From assembly GCF_900110185.1 (NCBI RefSeq), contig NZ_FOCT01000001.1:62001-126000 (forward strand): a stretch of 64,000 nucleotides of DNA, in the 5' to 3' direction. Under the pieces are notes generated by a model. It was not told where the DNA came from, did not search any database, and worked only from the letters and a program-made list of their open reading frames with translations. The stretch is from Nitrosospira multiformis. GTDB taxonomy: Bacteria > Pseudomonadota > Gammaproteobacteria > Burkholderiales > Nitrosomonadaceae. The stretch's first letter is position 1; each line of letters opens with the position of its first letter. The position numbers were made by a program, and so were the translations under genes. Below, in pieces: positions 25,948 through 35,193 of the stretch.

Positions 25948-28900
25948 ATGGTCGGCAATATCATCGAATGGTCGGTACGGCACCTCTTCCTGGTGCTGGT
26001 CGGTACATTCTTCGTAATAGTCTGGGGCGTATATTCGGTATGGAAGACACCGATCGATGCGATTCCGGATCTTTCGGACGTGCAGGTCATCATTTATACG
26101 GAATATCCGGGCCAGGCGCCCCAGGTAGTCGAAGACCAGGTTACCTATCCGCTCACCACTGCCATGCTGAGTGTGCCGAAATCCAGGGTAGTGCGTGGTC
26201 TCTCCAGTTTTGGCGTGTCGTTCGTATACGTCATCTTCGAGGATGGCACAGACATCTATTGGGCACGCTCGCGCGTATTGGAATACCTGAGTTTTGCTGC
26301 TGCTCGCCTGCCCGGGAATATAAAGCCTTCACTTGGTCCGGACGCCACTGGAGTAGGCTGGATTTATCAATATGCCGTGACCGCAAAGAATCGTACCCTC
26401 GACGAGTTGCGCGCCATCCAGGACTGGTTCTTGCGTTATCAGCTAGCCGCGGCGGAGGGCGTGGCGGAAGTAGCCAGCGTAGGGGGATTTGTACGAAGCT
26501 ATCAGGTTACGGTGAATCCGCAGCAGCTACAGGCTTACGGCATCCCGTTAAAGAATGTGTCCCAGGTTATCGCTGCCAGCAATCGCGATGTGGGAGGGCG
26601 TGTGATCGAGCTCGCGGAGACAGAATATGTGGTGCGCGGCAAAGGCTATCTGGGCGGGATAGACGATCTCGAAAAACTCGTCGTCAAGGCGGAGAAGGGC
26701 ACGCCGGTGCTGTTGCGTGATATTGCCCGGGTGGAACTGGTTCCTGAGGAACGTCGCGGCATAGCCGAGCTTGACGGCGAAGGAGAAGCTGTCTCGGGTA
26801 TTGCGGTGGCGCGGCACGGCGAACATGCTCTCGATATCACACGCAATCTCGAAAAGAAAATTGCCGAGATCATGCCGGCCCTGCCGGAAGGTGTTTCAAT
26901 CCGGTCCCTCTACGACCGTTCGGGTCTGATCCAGCGCGCCATCACGACGCTGCGTGAGGTGTTGATCGAGCAGATCATTATTGTGGCGCTGGTTTGTGCG
27001 GTCTTCCTCATGCACGTGCGGAGCGCCCTGGTGGCGATCATCATGCTTCCCATCGGCGTACTCATCGCTTTCATCGCAATGCGGTTCCTCGGCATCAATT
27101 CCAACATCATGAGCCTTGCGGGCATCGCTCTTGCGATTGCTGAAATGACCGATGCGGCGATCGTCATGATCGAGAATGCGCACAAACATCTTGCGCGCGC
27201 TGGCCCGGGAGTTTCAAGTACAGCCCGCAAAGAGGCCGTCATTGATGCCTGTAGGGAAGTTGGCCCATCGCTGTTCTTCAGCCTGCTGATCATCACGGTA
27301 TCGTTCCTGCCTGTGTTTACCCTTGAAGCGCAGGAAGGACGCATGTTTCAGCCACTGGCCTATACCAAGACTTTCGCCATGGCGGGTGCCGCCTTGCTTT
27401 CGATCACCCTCGTTCCAGCCTTGATCCTGCTTCTGATCCGCGGTCGCATTCCGCTTGAGCAGGATAATCCACTGAGCCGTTTCATGATCCGGACCTATCA
27501 TCCGGTAGTGGGCCGGGTGATGCATTGGAAAAAAATAATCATTCTGGCAGCGCTTGCTGTGCTTGGGATAACCATTTATCCCGCACTCAAGCTGGGCACG
27601 GAGTTCATGCCGACATTGAACGAAGGCACGCTTCTTTACATGCCAGTGACCTTGCCGGGCATTTCCGTGACGAAAGCAGCTGAGATATTGCAGACGCAGG
27701 ATAGGATCATCAAAAGCTTTCCGGAAGTGGCATCAGTGCTCGGCAAAGCGGGGCGGGCCAATACTGCAACCGACCCGGCGCCGCTGGAGATGGCTGAAAC
27801 CATCATCAACCTGAAACCGGAGACTGAATGGCGCTCCGGGATGACCGTGGATAAATTGATCGCTGAAATGGACCCGGCACTCCAGATGCCTGGGGTCAGC
27901 AATGCCTGGACCATGCCGATCAAGAACCGGATCGACATGCTTGCCACAGGCATACGCACGCCCATTGGCGTCAAAGTGTTCGGCAAGGATCTGGAGGAAA
28001 TCGAAATCCTTGCCAGACAAATCGAGACAGCGATAAAAACGGTGCCTGGAACGACGAGTGTCTATGCGGAACGCATTACTGGCGGCTATTACCTCGATAT
28101 CAAGCCGGACCGCATGGCGCTCGCGCGTTATGGACTGGCCGTAGGGGACTTGCTGGATGTAATCTCGGTGGCACTGGGCGGCGAAACGGTAACCACCACC
28201 GTGGAAGGACGGGAACGCTTCGCTGTCACCGTGCGTTATCCACATGCATTGCGCAGTGATCCTCAAGCAATCGCTACCCAGGTGCTGATACCCACCATGG
28301 ACCAGACGATGATCCCGCTCGGGCAACTTGCGCAAGTAAAACTCCTCCAAGGCCCGCCGAGTATCCGCACGGAGAACGCGCTGCTGTCGGCTTACATCTT
28401 CGTCGATATCCGCGACCGCGACATCGGCAGCTATGTCGCGGAAGCCCAGCAGGCAGTACGTGAGCAGGTGCGGTTTCCGCCGGGGTATTACGCAACCTGG
28501 AGTGGCCAGTTCGAATACATGGAACGTGCTGTCGAAAAGCTGAAGGTAGTCGTGCCGCTTACGGTCCTGATCGTATTCCTGCTTGTATATCTGAACTTTC
28601 ATCGACTCACCGAGACGCTGATCGTCATGCTTTCGGTTCCTTTTTCCTTGGTCGGCGGCATCTGGCTCATGTATCTGCTTGGCTACAACATGAGCATCGC
28701 AGCGGCGGTCGGCTTTATCGGACTCATCGGTATCGCGACTGAAACAGGAATGGTCATGCTCACTTTCCTCGATCGGGCGTTGGCGAGTATCACGGCGACG
28801 CGGCAAGCTGCAGGCGAAAAAATTACCGTTGAAGATCTTTACGAGGCAGTGATCCAGGGCGCGGTATACCGGATACGTCCGGTGATGATGACCATCTCGG

Positions 28901-29127
28901 GAAGCGTCGTTGGATTGCTCCCTGTCATGTTCAGCACAGGCACGGGATCCGAGCTGACACGGCACATAGCTACTCCCATGGTGGGCGGAATGGTTTCCAC
29001 TACAGTACTGACGCTGGTCGTATTTCCGGCCGTCTTTGCTCTGGTCAAGGGAATCACTGTACAAGGCGACAGCAAAAGACACGTGCTCACGCGTGCAAGA
29101 ACACAAAAGGGAACTCGAAGAATATGA
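25948..29127 (+). CDS. cusA: Cu(I)/Ag(I) RND efflux transporter (CusA family)
   Basis: 1059 residues from the ATG at 25948; the start at 25891 would lie in the adaptor gene. It is a heavy-metal-efflux RND pump with twelve membrane helices. TM4 carries AEMTDAAIVMIENAHKHL with the proton-relay Asp, and NRIDMLATGIRTPIGVKVFG holds one of the three Met ligands known from CusA, supporting copper/silver specificity. The last 20 or so residues (after LVKGITV) are rich in Arg and Lys and are not typical: the DNA encodes, in another frame, part of a lipoprotein remnant, so the 3' end is probably a deletion junction. Confidence 0.92.
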   Translation: MVGNIIEWSVRHLFLVLVGTFFVIVWGVYSVWKTPIDAIPDLSDVQVIIYTEYPGQAPQVVEDQVTYPLTTAMLSVPKSRVVRGLSSFGVSFVYVIFEDGTDIYWARSRVLEYLSFAAARLPGNIKPSLGPDATGVGWIYQYAVTAKNRTLDELRAIQDWFLRYQLAAAEGVAEVASVGGFVRSYQVTVNPQQLQAYGIPLKNVSQVIAASNRDVGGRVIELAETEYVVRGKGYLGGIDDLEKLVVKAEKGTPVLLRDIARVELVPEERRGIAELDGEGEAVSGIAVARHGEHALDITRNLEKKIAEIMPALPEGVSIRSLYDRSGLIQRAITTLREVLIEQIIIVALVCAVFLMHVRSALVAIIMLPIGVLIAFIAMRFLGINSNIMSLAGIALAIAEMTDAAIVMIENAHKHLARAGPGVSSTARKEAVIDACREVGPSLFFSLLIITVSFLPVFTLEAQEGRMFQPLAYTKTFAMAGAALLSITLVPALILLLIRGRIPLEQDNPLSRFMIRTYHPVVGRVMHWKKIIILAALAVLGITIYPALKLGTEFMPTLNEGTLLYMPVTLPGISVTKAAEILQTQDRIIKSFPEVASVLGKAGRANTATDPAPLEMAETIINLKPETEWRSGMTVDKLIAEMDPALQMPGVSNAWTMPIKNRIDMLATGIRTPIGVKVFGKDLEEIEILARQIETAIKTVPGTTSVYAERITGGYYLDIKPDRMALARYGLAVGDLLDVISVALGGETVTTTVEGRERFAVTVRYPHALRSDPQAIATQVLIPTMDQTMIPLGQLAQVKLLQGPPSIRTENALLSAYIFVDIRDRDIGSYVAEAQQAVREQVRFPPGYYATWSGQFEYMERAVEKLKVVVPLTVLIVFLLVYLNFHRLTETLIVMLSVPFSLVGGIWLMYLLGYNMSIAAAVGFIGLIGIATETGMVMLTFLDRALASITATRQAAGEKITVEDLYEAVIQGAVYRIRPVMMTISGSVVGLLPVMFSTGTGSELTRHIATPMVGGMVSTTVLTLVVFPAVFALVKGITVQGDSKRHVLTRARTQKGTRRI

Positions 29128-29279
29128 AACGCGTCCCTATTATTATGGCAAGCACGGATCTCAAGGCGCATTGCCAAAGATTGATAAGCGACTAAGCTAT
29201 AAAGCAGGCTGCGGAGGCAAACCTGGATATGGCAAAGGATCACAGAAAGATGGTGGAGGAAATGAAACAAACGTATTGA
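29087..29279 (+). pseudogene. Remnant of a DHYALA/ADEQ-family lipoprotein gene
   Basis: One frame reads RVQEHKRELEEYETRPYYYG and matches the EQKRCLTEYRKHGYYYGRK block of the intact lipoprotein encoded at 42619. After a frameshift near 29150 another frame reads DLKAHCQRLISD, a TAA at 29193-29195, then QAAEANLDMAKDHRKMVEEM and a stop at 29277-29279, matching EEAAEENRRMAESHRQMAEE. The N-terminal half of the gene is gone. The first 40 bp overlap the end of the CusA coding sequence in a different frame. Confidence 0.7.
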
Positions 29280-29330
29280 CGATGACGGGCGACGGTATCA
29301 ATGATGCACCAGCGTTGACGCAGGTGTTTT
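29280..29330 (+). pseudogene. Fragment of a P-type ATPase gene
   Basis: About 14 codons read MTGDGINDAPALTQ, the hinge motif (TGDGxNDAPAL) found in all P-type ATPases, directly after the lipoprotein remnant. Nothing else of an ATPase is recognisable on either side, so this is a scrap left by deletion. It may mark a lost cation-transporting ATPase that once lay beside the copper efflux operon. Confidence 0.65.
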
Positions 29331-29551
29331 TATCCGCATTCGACTTCTGCTATCACCCATGTTTGCCGCGCAAGGTGATGAATCCTCTGTCTGTCGTCAG
29401 CAATCTTTGCGGTTGAACCGTATTCAACTCTGAAATGAGTCCGGGCAGGAGTCTTAGGTACTACTGTTACTGTACGGACCTTGGTTACGCCCCTTACAAT
29501 GAGTCCGAGAAGGGGCAGGCCCTTCGGATTCATTCACCAGGGAGAGATGTC

Positions 29552-29938
29552 ATGAAAAAGCCATTCTCGTGCAGCTTGATCGCTTTTGCTTTCCTCGCAG
29601 GATGTTCTACGATGGATTATGCTACAGATGAACATGAGGACAAGGCGCTTCAGGAATTGGGACTGGCAGTCAGAAGTGCTGAAAATGAGGACGCAGGAGG
29701 CGTTATCGCCCATACTGAAAAAGCGAAGAAACACCTGATCGAGGAAAACCACGAACATCCTTATACCCATCCGTTCATATCGATATATGGGCAGTCTCCG
29801 AAAGCGGAACATGATATGGAGACATTCGAAGAAATGGATAAGGCGATCGGGGAAGCGAAAAAAGGGAACTTTACAAGAGCCGTGGAGGCTGCCAGAAGAG
29901 CTTCTGTTCATCTGAAACAGAAAGCCCGGTCGAAATAG
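29552..29938 (+). CDS. SmbP-like small metal-binding lipoprotein
   Basis: 128 residues from the ATG at 29552, with AGGGAGAGA upstream. The signal peptide ends in the lipobox LAGC (Cys18). The mature part has two similar helical units rich in His, Glu and Ala ([18 protein letters not shown], and later [20 protein letters not shown]) separated by a His-rich turn ([11 protein letters not shown]). This resembles SmbP, the periplasmic metal-binding four-helix protein described from Nitrosomonas europaea, but here with a lipid anchor. Only one base separates its stop from the treS start, so both are probably on one transcript. Confidence 0.72.
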   Translation: MKKPFSCSLIAFAFLAGCSTMDYATDEHEDKALQELGLAVRSAENEDAGGVIAHTEKAKKHLIEENHEHPYTHPFISIYGQSPKAEHDMETFEEMDKAIGEAKKGNFTRAVEAARRASVHLKQKARSK

Positions 29939-29939
29939 C

Positions 29940-32900
29940 ATGGAACGAGAAGAAGATCCGCTCTGGTACAAGGACGCCATTATCTATGAATTGCACGTCA
30001 AGACATTCTTCGACAGTAATGGCGACGGCATAGGAGATTTTTCGGGCCTGATCTCCAAGCTCGACTATCTGGCGGAACTGGGCGTCACCGCGCTCTGGCT
30101 TCTTCCATTCTATCCGTCTCCGGGACGGGATGACGGTTACGATATTTCCGATTATCACAGTGTGCATCCCGATGTCGGCACCTTGGAGGATTTTCACCGG
30201 TTTATCGCGGAAGCTCATGGTCGAGGTTTGCGCGTAATCACAGAACTGGTGCTCAACCATACTTCCGATCAGCATCCCTGGTTTCAGGCAGCTCGGCGCG
30301 CCCCACCGGGGTCCGTGAAGCGCGACTATTACGTATGGAGTGACGACAACACCAGGTACAGCGGTGCGCGCAGTATTTTCACGGACACAGAGGGATCCAA
30401 CTGGGAATGGGATGATGTAGCCAAAGCCTATTACTGGCACCGCTTTTTTTTCCATCAACCGGACTTGAATTTTGACAACCCGCATGTCTTTAACGCCATG
30501 ATGCATGTGATGCGGCTTTGGCTGGACGCGGGTGTCGATGGCATGCGGCTGGATGCCATGCCCTATCTGTGCGAGCGCGAGGGGACCAACTGCGAAAACC
30601 TGCCCGAGACTCATGCGGTGATCAAACGCATGCGTTCCGAACTGGATAAACACTACCGTAACCGGATGTTCCTGGCTGAGGCGAACCAGTGGCCGGAGGA
30701 TGTACGCGAGTATTTTGGTGATGGCGACGAATGCCATATGGCTTTCCATTTTCCACTCATGCCGCGAATGTACATGGCTATTGCGCGCGAAGATCGTCAC
30801 CCCATTGTAGAGATCATGGAGCAGACACCAGACATCCCCGAGAATTGTCAGTGGGCAGTGTTTCTGCGCAATCACGACGAACTGACATTGGAGATGGTCA
30901 CCGATCGCGAGCGGGACTATCTTCACCAGACATATGCAATCGACCCTCAGGCCCGCCTGCATCTCGGTATTCGACGGCGCCTGGCGCCCCTGATGGACAA
31001 TGACCGGCACCGAATTGAATTGATGAATCTGCTGCTCATGACCATGCCGGGGTCGCCCGTGCTCTACTATGGAGATGAGATCGGGATGGGTGATGACCTT
31101 CTCCTCGGTGATCGCAATGGAGTGCGGACACCCATGCAGTGGTCAGGTGCAGTTAACGGCGGGTTTTCAACGGCTGATTCTCAGCGGCTTTTCCTGCCGA
31201 CCATTATTGATCCCGTATATGGGTTTGGTGCAGTGAACGTGGATTCACAGAGACGTAATTCGTCATCCCTGCTCAACTGGATGAAGCGCCTGATTGCGAT
31301 GCGCAAGGCGCACCGAACCTTTGGTCGGGGCACGCTGCGTTTTTTGCGGCCTGGTAATCGCAAGATTCTTGCTTATCTGCGTGAGCATGAGGATGAAACG
31401 ATTCTGTGCGTGGCTAATCTGTCCCGCGTCGCGCAGCCAGTAGAACTGGATTTAAGTCAATTCAGGGGAAGGGTACCAGTTGAATTGATGGGTCGCACGC
31501 CATTCCCGCCTGTGGGTGAGCTGCCGTATCTCCTTACCTTGAGCGCTCATGGCTTTTATGCTTTTCGCTTGGCGACCGACATGGCCGCGCCTGCCTGGCA
31601 TGAGGAGCGGCAGGTGTCGCCGGATCTGCCTGTTCTGGTACTGGTCGAGTCGGGTTGGGGTACGCTGCTGAACCGTGGCGAGGGTGGCGGGGCCATGAAA
31701 GATCTGATGGCTCGCCGTGCCCGGGAGCAGCTCGAGGGACAGATCATGCCCCGCTTCTTTTATTCCCAGCCCTGGTTTGTCATGCGGAACCTGCCGGTCA
31801 GAAAATTTGAGCTTGGGGAGATGCACGAGTGGTCGACAGAGCAGGGAAGCTGGTTGCTGGTCACCGTCGTTTTAACGCTGGCCAATGATGAGGCTTATCA
31901 CTTTGCCGTACCTCTGGCGCTGGTGTGGGAGGACGAGGATGAGGCGATTGTGAGCACGCTGCTGCATGCCACGCTTGCAAAGGTTCGCCGCCGGGAACGG
32001 ACAGGCGTGCTGTTCGACGCCTTCTGGGACGATGGCTTCTGCCGCGCCATGGTTTCCAGCATGCATGACGGCTCAGCGCTCCTGTTTAAGGGTGGGCAAG
32101 TGTCTTTCCATGCAACCAGCGCTTTTCCCGACTCCACGGATTCAAACGGAACAGCAACGGTGACACGGACAGTTTCGGAAAGAGGGCGATTGTTTGTGAA
32201 CATGGGCGACCGATTGGTACTGAAAGGATACCGCTGGCTTCTTCCCGGTGTGCACCCCGAGTTGGAGATGTCGCGTTTTCTGACGGAGACAGCAAAATTT
32301 ACACATATGGCGCAACTGGCGGGCACCGTGGAGTACATGGACGGCGAGGGACGCAGTTCCACTCTGGCAATCCTCGAGCACTATGCCGAGAATCAGGGTA
32401 GCGGCTGGGCTTATACACAAGACTATCTGCAACGCTACCTGGATGAGTGCCGCGCACAACAAAAGCGTCCCATTGATGCTCGGCATGTTGCCTACATGAC
32501 CCTGATCAATACCCTGGGATTGCGGACAGCTGAATTTCATAAGGCTTTGGCGCAGCCTGATGCAGATGGGGCTTTCGGCGTCGAGCCCATTACCCCTGAA
32601 GATCTTGCGGAGTGGGTGAACACAGTGCGTGTGCAGATGGATGAAATGTACAAATTGCTGGAGACGGCATTGCCGGATCTGCCCAACTCCGCACAGTCGA
32701 TCGGTGACGATCTTTTATCAGGCCGGTCGAAATTCTACCGTCGTATCGCCCGGCTGGCAGCGATGCATCCCGAGGCCTTGAAGGCGCGCTGTCATGGGGA
32801 TTACAGCCTGCGTCAGGTGTGGCTCTCGAGCAATGATTTTCTGATTACGAATTACGGCAGCGGCCCCGAACGCGCATGGCGTGAGCGCCGCTGGAAACAG

Positions 32901-33242
32901 AGTCCCCTCCGTGATGTGGCAGGCATGCTGTTTTCGTTTTCCGAGGTAGCGGCAGCGGCACTGGAGCATGTTACGGATGAATATCCGGAATCAACCGCCA
33001 TGCTTGCACAACAGGCTGATAAATGGCAAACCCTTGCCAGCGCCGATTTCCTCAAAAGCTATCGCAGGGCGATGAACGGAAATTCCCTGTTTCCCGCTGA
33101 TACCGGAGTAACCGATGCTTTGGTTACGCTCTTCATGGTGGAAAAAGCTGTTGCCAGCGTGAGTAACGCGCTCGCGCAACAATCGAAGTCAGTCGATGGA
33201 ACCATGCAGCGACTGATACGGCTGATGCAACACAGAAGGTAG
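29940..33242 (+). CDS. treS: Trehalose synthase fused to a (degenerate) maltokinase domain
   Basis: 1100 residues. Residues about 1-545 are a GH13 trehalose synthase that interconverts maltose and trehalose; nucleophile Asp205 ([10 protein letters not shown]), acid/base Glu247 (FLAEANQ) and Asp313 (RNHDELT) are in place. Residues about 560-1100 are a maltokinase-type domain. There the HGD motif remains (His952-Asp954) but the usual HLGQ is SLRQ, and the metal-binding IDFEGEP motif is replaced by TNYGSGP (Asn971 in place of Asp), while the following ERR and [10 protein letters not shown] blocks are intact. The kinase may therefore be inactive. First enzyme of the trehalose block, followed by treZ after 22 bp. 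Confidence 0.92.
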   Translation: MEREEDPLWYKDAIIYELHVKTFFDSNGDGIGDFSGLISKLDYLAELGVTALWLLPFYPSPGRDDGYDISDYHSVHPDVGTLEDFHRFIAEAHGRGLRVITELVLNHTSDQHPWFQAARRAPPGSVKRDYYVWSDDNTRYSGARSIFTDTEGSNWEWDDVAKAYYWHRFFFHQPDLNFDNPHVFNAMMHVMRLWLDAGVDGMRLDAMPYLCEREGTNCENLPETHAVIKRMRSELDKHYRNRMFLAEANQWPEDVREYFGDGDECHMAFHFPLMPRMYMAIAREDRHPIVEIMEQTPDIPENCQWAVFLRNHDELTLEMVTDRERDYLHQTYAIDPQARLHLGIRRRLAPLMDNDRHRIELMNLLLMTMPGSPVLYYGDEIGMGDDLLLGDRNGVRTPMQWSGAVNGGFSTADSQRLFLPTIIDPVYGFGAVNVDSQRRNSSSLLNWMKRLIAMRKAHRTFGRGTLRFLRPGNRKILAYLREHEDETILCVANLSRVAQPVELDLSQFRGRVPVELMGRTPFPPVGELPYLLTLSAHGFYAFRLATDMAAPAWHEERQVSPDLPVLVLVESGWGTLLNRGEGGGAMKDLMARRAREQLEGQIMPRFFYSQPWFVMRNLPVRKFELGEMHEWSTEQGSWLLVTVVLTLANDEAYHFAVPLALVWEDEDEAIVSTLLHATLAKVRRRERTGVLFDAFWDDGFCRAMVSSMHDGSALLFKGGQVSFHATSAFPDSTDSNGTATVTRTVSERGRLFVNMGDRLVLKGYRWLLPGVHPELEMSRFLTETAKFTHMAQLAGTVEYMDGEGRSSTLAILEHYAENQGSGWAYTQDYLQRYLDECRAQQKRPIDARHVAYMTLINTLGLRTAEFHKALAQPDADGAFGVEPITPEDLAEWVNTVRVQMDEMYKLLETALPDLPNSAQSIGDDLLSGRSKFYRRIARLAAMHPEALKARCHGDYSLRQVWLSSNDFLITNYGSGPERAWRERRWKQSPLRDVAGMLFSFSEVAAAALEHVTDEYPESTAMLAQQADKWQTLASADFLKSYRRAMNGNSLFPADTGVTDALVTLFMVEKAVASVSNALAQQSKSVDGTMQRLIRLMQHRR

Positions 33243-33264
33243 AAAAAGGGGAAGAGGGAAAGGC

Positions 33265-35157
33265 GTGCTGACACGATTTCATGACATGCCTTATGGCGCG
33301 CAAGTCACGGACCACGGAGTGCGCTTCCGTCTTTGGGCGCCTGGGTGCAAACAGGTGGGATTGTGCCTTGCAGACAGACGGACGAATGAGCAGCACGAAC
33401 GGGTACTCCCCATGACTCCTCGCGCAGGAGGATGGTTCGAGTCGACTGTAGCGGAAGCGGGGGCGGGAATGCGCTACGGGTTCGACGTGAACGGTGTCCG
33501 CGTTCCCGATCCCGCCTCGCGCTTCAATCCGGATGATGTGCATGGTTTAAGTGAGGTGATCGATCCTTCGGCCTTCGCCTGGCGGGACGGCAAATGGTGT
33601 GGACGGCCCTGGGAAGAAGCCGTCATCTATGAGCTGCATGTAGGCACGTTCTCCCCCGAGGGAACCTTCAGCGGCGTATCCCAGAGACTGGACTATCTGG
33701 TCGAACTCGGCGTGACCGCCATCGAGCTCATGCCGGTTGCCGATTTTCCGGGCTCGCGAAACTGGGGCTATGATGGGGTCCTGCTTTACGCGCCCGATAG
33801 CTGTTACGGACGTCCGGAGGATCTCAAGGAACTGGTTCAGGCCGCGCATGAACGGGGACTGATGATTCTGCTCGATGTCGTCTACAATCACTTCGGGCCG
33901 GAAGGAAACTATCTTCACCTTTATGCAAAGGAATTCTTTACCGAGCGCCATCACACTCCATGGGGCGCGGCAATAAATTTCGCTGGCCCCGCAAGCCGGC
34001 AGGTACGCGAGTTCTTCATCCACAACGCGTTGTATTGGCTGCAAGAGTATCATTTCGACGGCCTGCGGCTCGATGCAGTCCATGCGATCATCGACCATTC
34101 CAGTCCGCACATCCTTGTCGAGCTGGCGGAGCGTGTACGTGCCGAGGTCGATGCAGAGCGCCACGTGCATCTGATCCTGGAAAACGATGCCAACAATGCC
34201 CGTTACCTGACAAACGGCTGGTACAACGCACAGTGGAACGATGATATTCACCACGCTCTGCATGTGCTTTCTACACAGGAGAGCGATGGATACTACGTTG
34301 ATTATGCCGACAATCCGGTACGTCACCTTGGACGTTGCTTGGCGGAAGGGTTTGCCTATCAGGGAGAGATATCCGTTTATCGCGATGATGCGAAGCGTGG
34401 AGAGGCAAGCATTTATCTGCGGCCCCAGGCTTTCGTTTCCTTTCTGCAATCCCACGATCAGGCAGGCAATCGTGCACTTGGCGAGCGTATTAGCCATATT
34501 GGCGAGGAAGCGTTGACACGTGCGGCGGCAGCCATCTATTTGCTGGCTCCCGGCATTCCCATGCTGTTCATGGGCGAGGAATTTGCCGCAAAATCGCCTT
34601 TCCTGTTTTTCTGCGACTTCGGAGGGGATCTGCGCGAAGCTGTGACACAGGGCCGACGCAGAGAATTCGCCCGCTTCGCGCATTTTGGGCAAGGCATGAC
34701 CGAGACAGCGATACCGGACCCGAATGCTGTTCAGACTTTTCTTGTCTCGAAAATCGACTGGGGTTTACTCAGGGATGAAACCCACCTTGCCTCGCTGGAG
34801 TATTACCGCAACCTGATGAAACTTCGCACCGAAATTATCGTGCCGCGCCTTCGCGGAATGAAGGGTAATTCGGCACATTTTGAGGTATTCGCGCCCCAGT
34901 GCCTGTGGGTCTGCTGGCAATTGGGCGACGGTTCCACCTTGCGGCTATTGGCGAATTTTTCCGATGCGAACGCGGCGGCTCCCGAGTTCGCCGGGCAGAT
35001 CGTGTTTGCCTCGCCCGGTGCAATACCCACATCTTCCCGAACAACCAAAAGTATCCTGGCGAAAAGTATTCTGGCGCCCCGTTCGGTAGTCTGGATGCTT
35101 GAACCGGCTGCCGATAAAAGTAAAAGCAGTTTACCTGGTAACAATCGCCGAAGCTGA
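33265..35157 (+). CDS. treZ: Malto-oligosyltrehalose trehalohydrolase (TreZ)
   Basis: 630 residues, GTG start with a purine-rich GAAGAGGGAAAGG ribosome site. It cleaves maltooligosyl trehalose to release trehalose. An N-terminal CBM48-type domain (GVRFRLWAPGCKQVGL) precedes the GH13 barrel. Catalytic residues: Asp270 (FDGLRLDAVHAI), Glu306 (LILENDANN) and Asp398 (SHDQAGNRALG). The ENDANNARYL and SHDQxGNRALG strings are diagnostic of TreZ as opposed to GlgB. It lies between treS and malQ-treY in one operon; the C-terminal tail is Ser/Lys-rich. Confidence 0.94.
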   Translation: MLTRFHDMPYGAQVTDHGVRFRLWAPGCKQVGLCLADRRTNEQHERVLPMTPRAGGWFESTVAEAGAGMRYGFDVNGVRVPDPASRFNPDDVHGLSEVIDPSAFAWRDGKWCGRPWEEAVIYELHVGTFSPEGTFSGVSQRLDYLVELGVTAIELMPVADFPGSRNWGYDGVLLYAPDSCYGRPEDLKELVQAAHERGLMILLDVVYNHFGPEGNYLHLYAKEFFTERHHTPWGAAINFAGPASRQVREFFIHNALYWLQEYHFDGLRLDAVHAIIDHSSPHILVELAERVRAEVDAERHVHLILENDANNARYLTNGWYNAQWNDDIHHALHVLSTQESDGYYVDYADNPVRHLGRCLAEGFAYQGEISVYRDDAKRGEASIYLRPQAFVSFLQSHDQAGNRALGERISHIGEEALTRAAAAIYLLAPGIPMLFMGEEFAAKSPFLFFCDFGGDLREAVTQGRRREFARFAHFGQGMTETAIPDPNAVQTFLVSKIDWGLLRDETHLASLEYYRNLMKLRTEIIVPRLRGMKGNSAHFEVFAPQCLWVCWQLGDGSTLRLLANFSDANAAAPEFAGQIVFASPGAIPTSSRTTKSILAKSILAPRSVVWMLEPAADKSKSSLPGNNRRS

Positions 35158-35193
35158 AATGAAGGGAAAGCAAGGGAATATCGAGGGAGAAGC

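Noticed and set aside
26910..29106. Long open frames on the minus strand opposite cusA
   Set aside because: Their translations are rich in His, Arg and Asp with no motifs and are the expected shadow of a GC-biased gene on the other strand.
29036..29416. 126-codon open frame after cusA as a real gene
   Set aside because: It joins fragments of two unrelated families (lipoprotein and P-type ATPase) and overlaps cusA, so it is debris that happens to stay open.
33547..34692. 381-codon minus-strand frame opposite treZ
   Set aside because: TreZ catalytic motifs are read on the plus strand; the minus frame has no ribosome site or recognisable domain.
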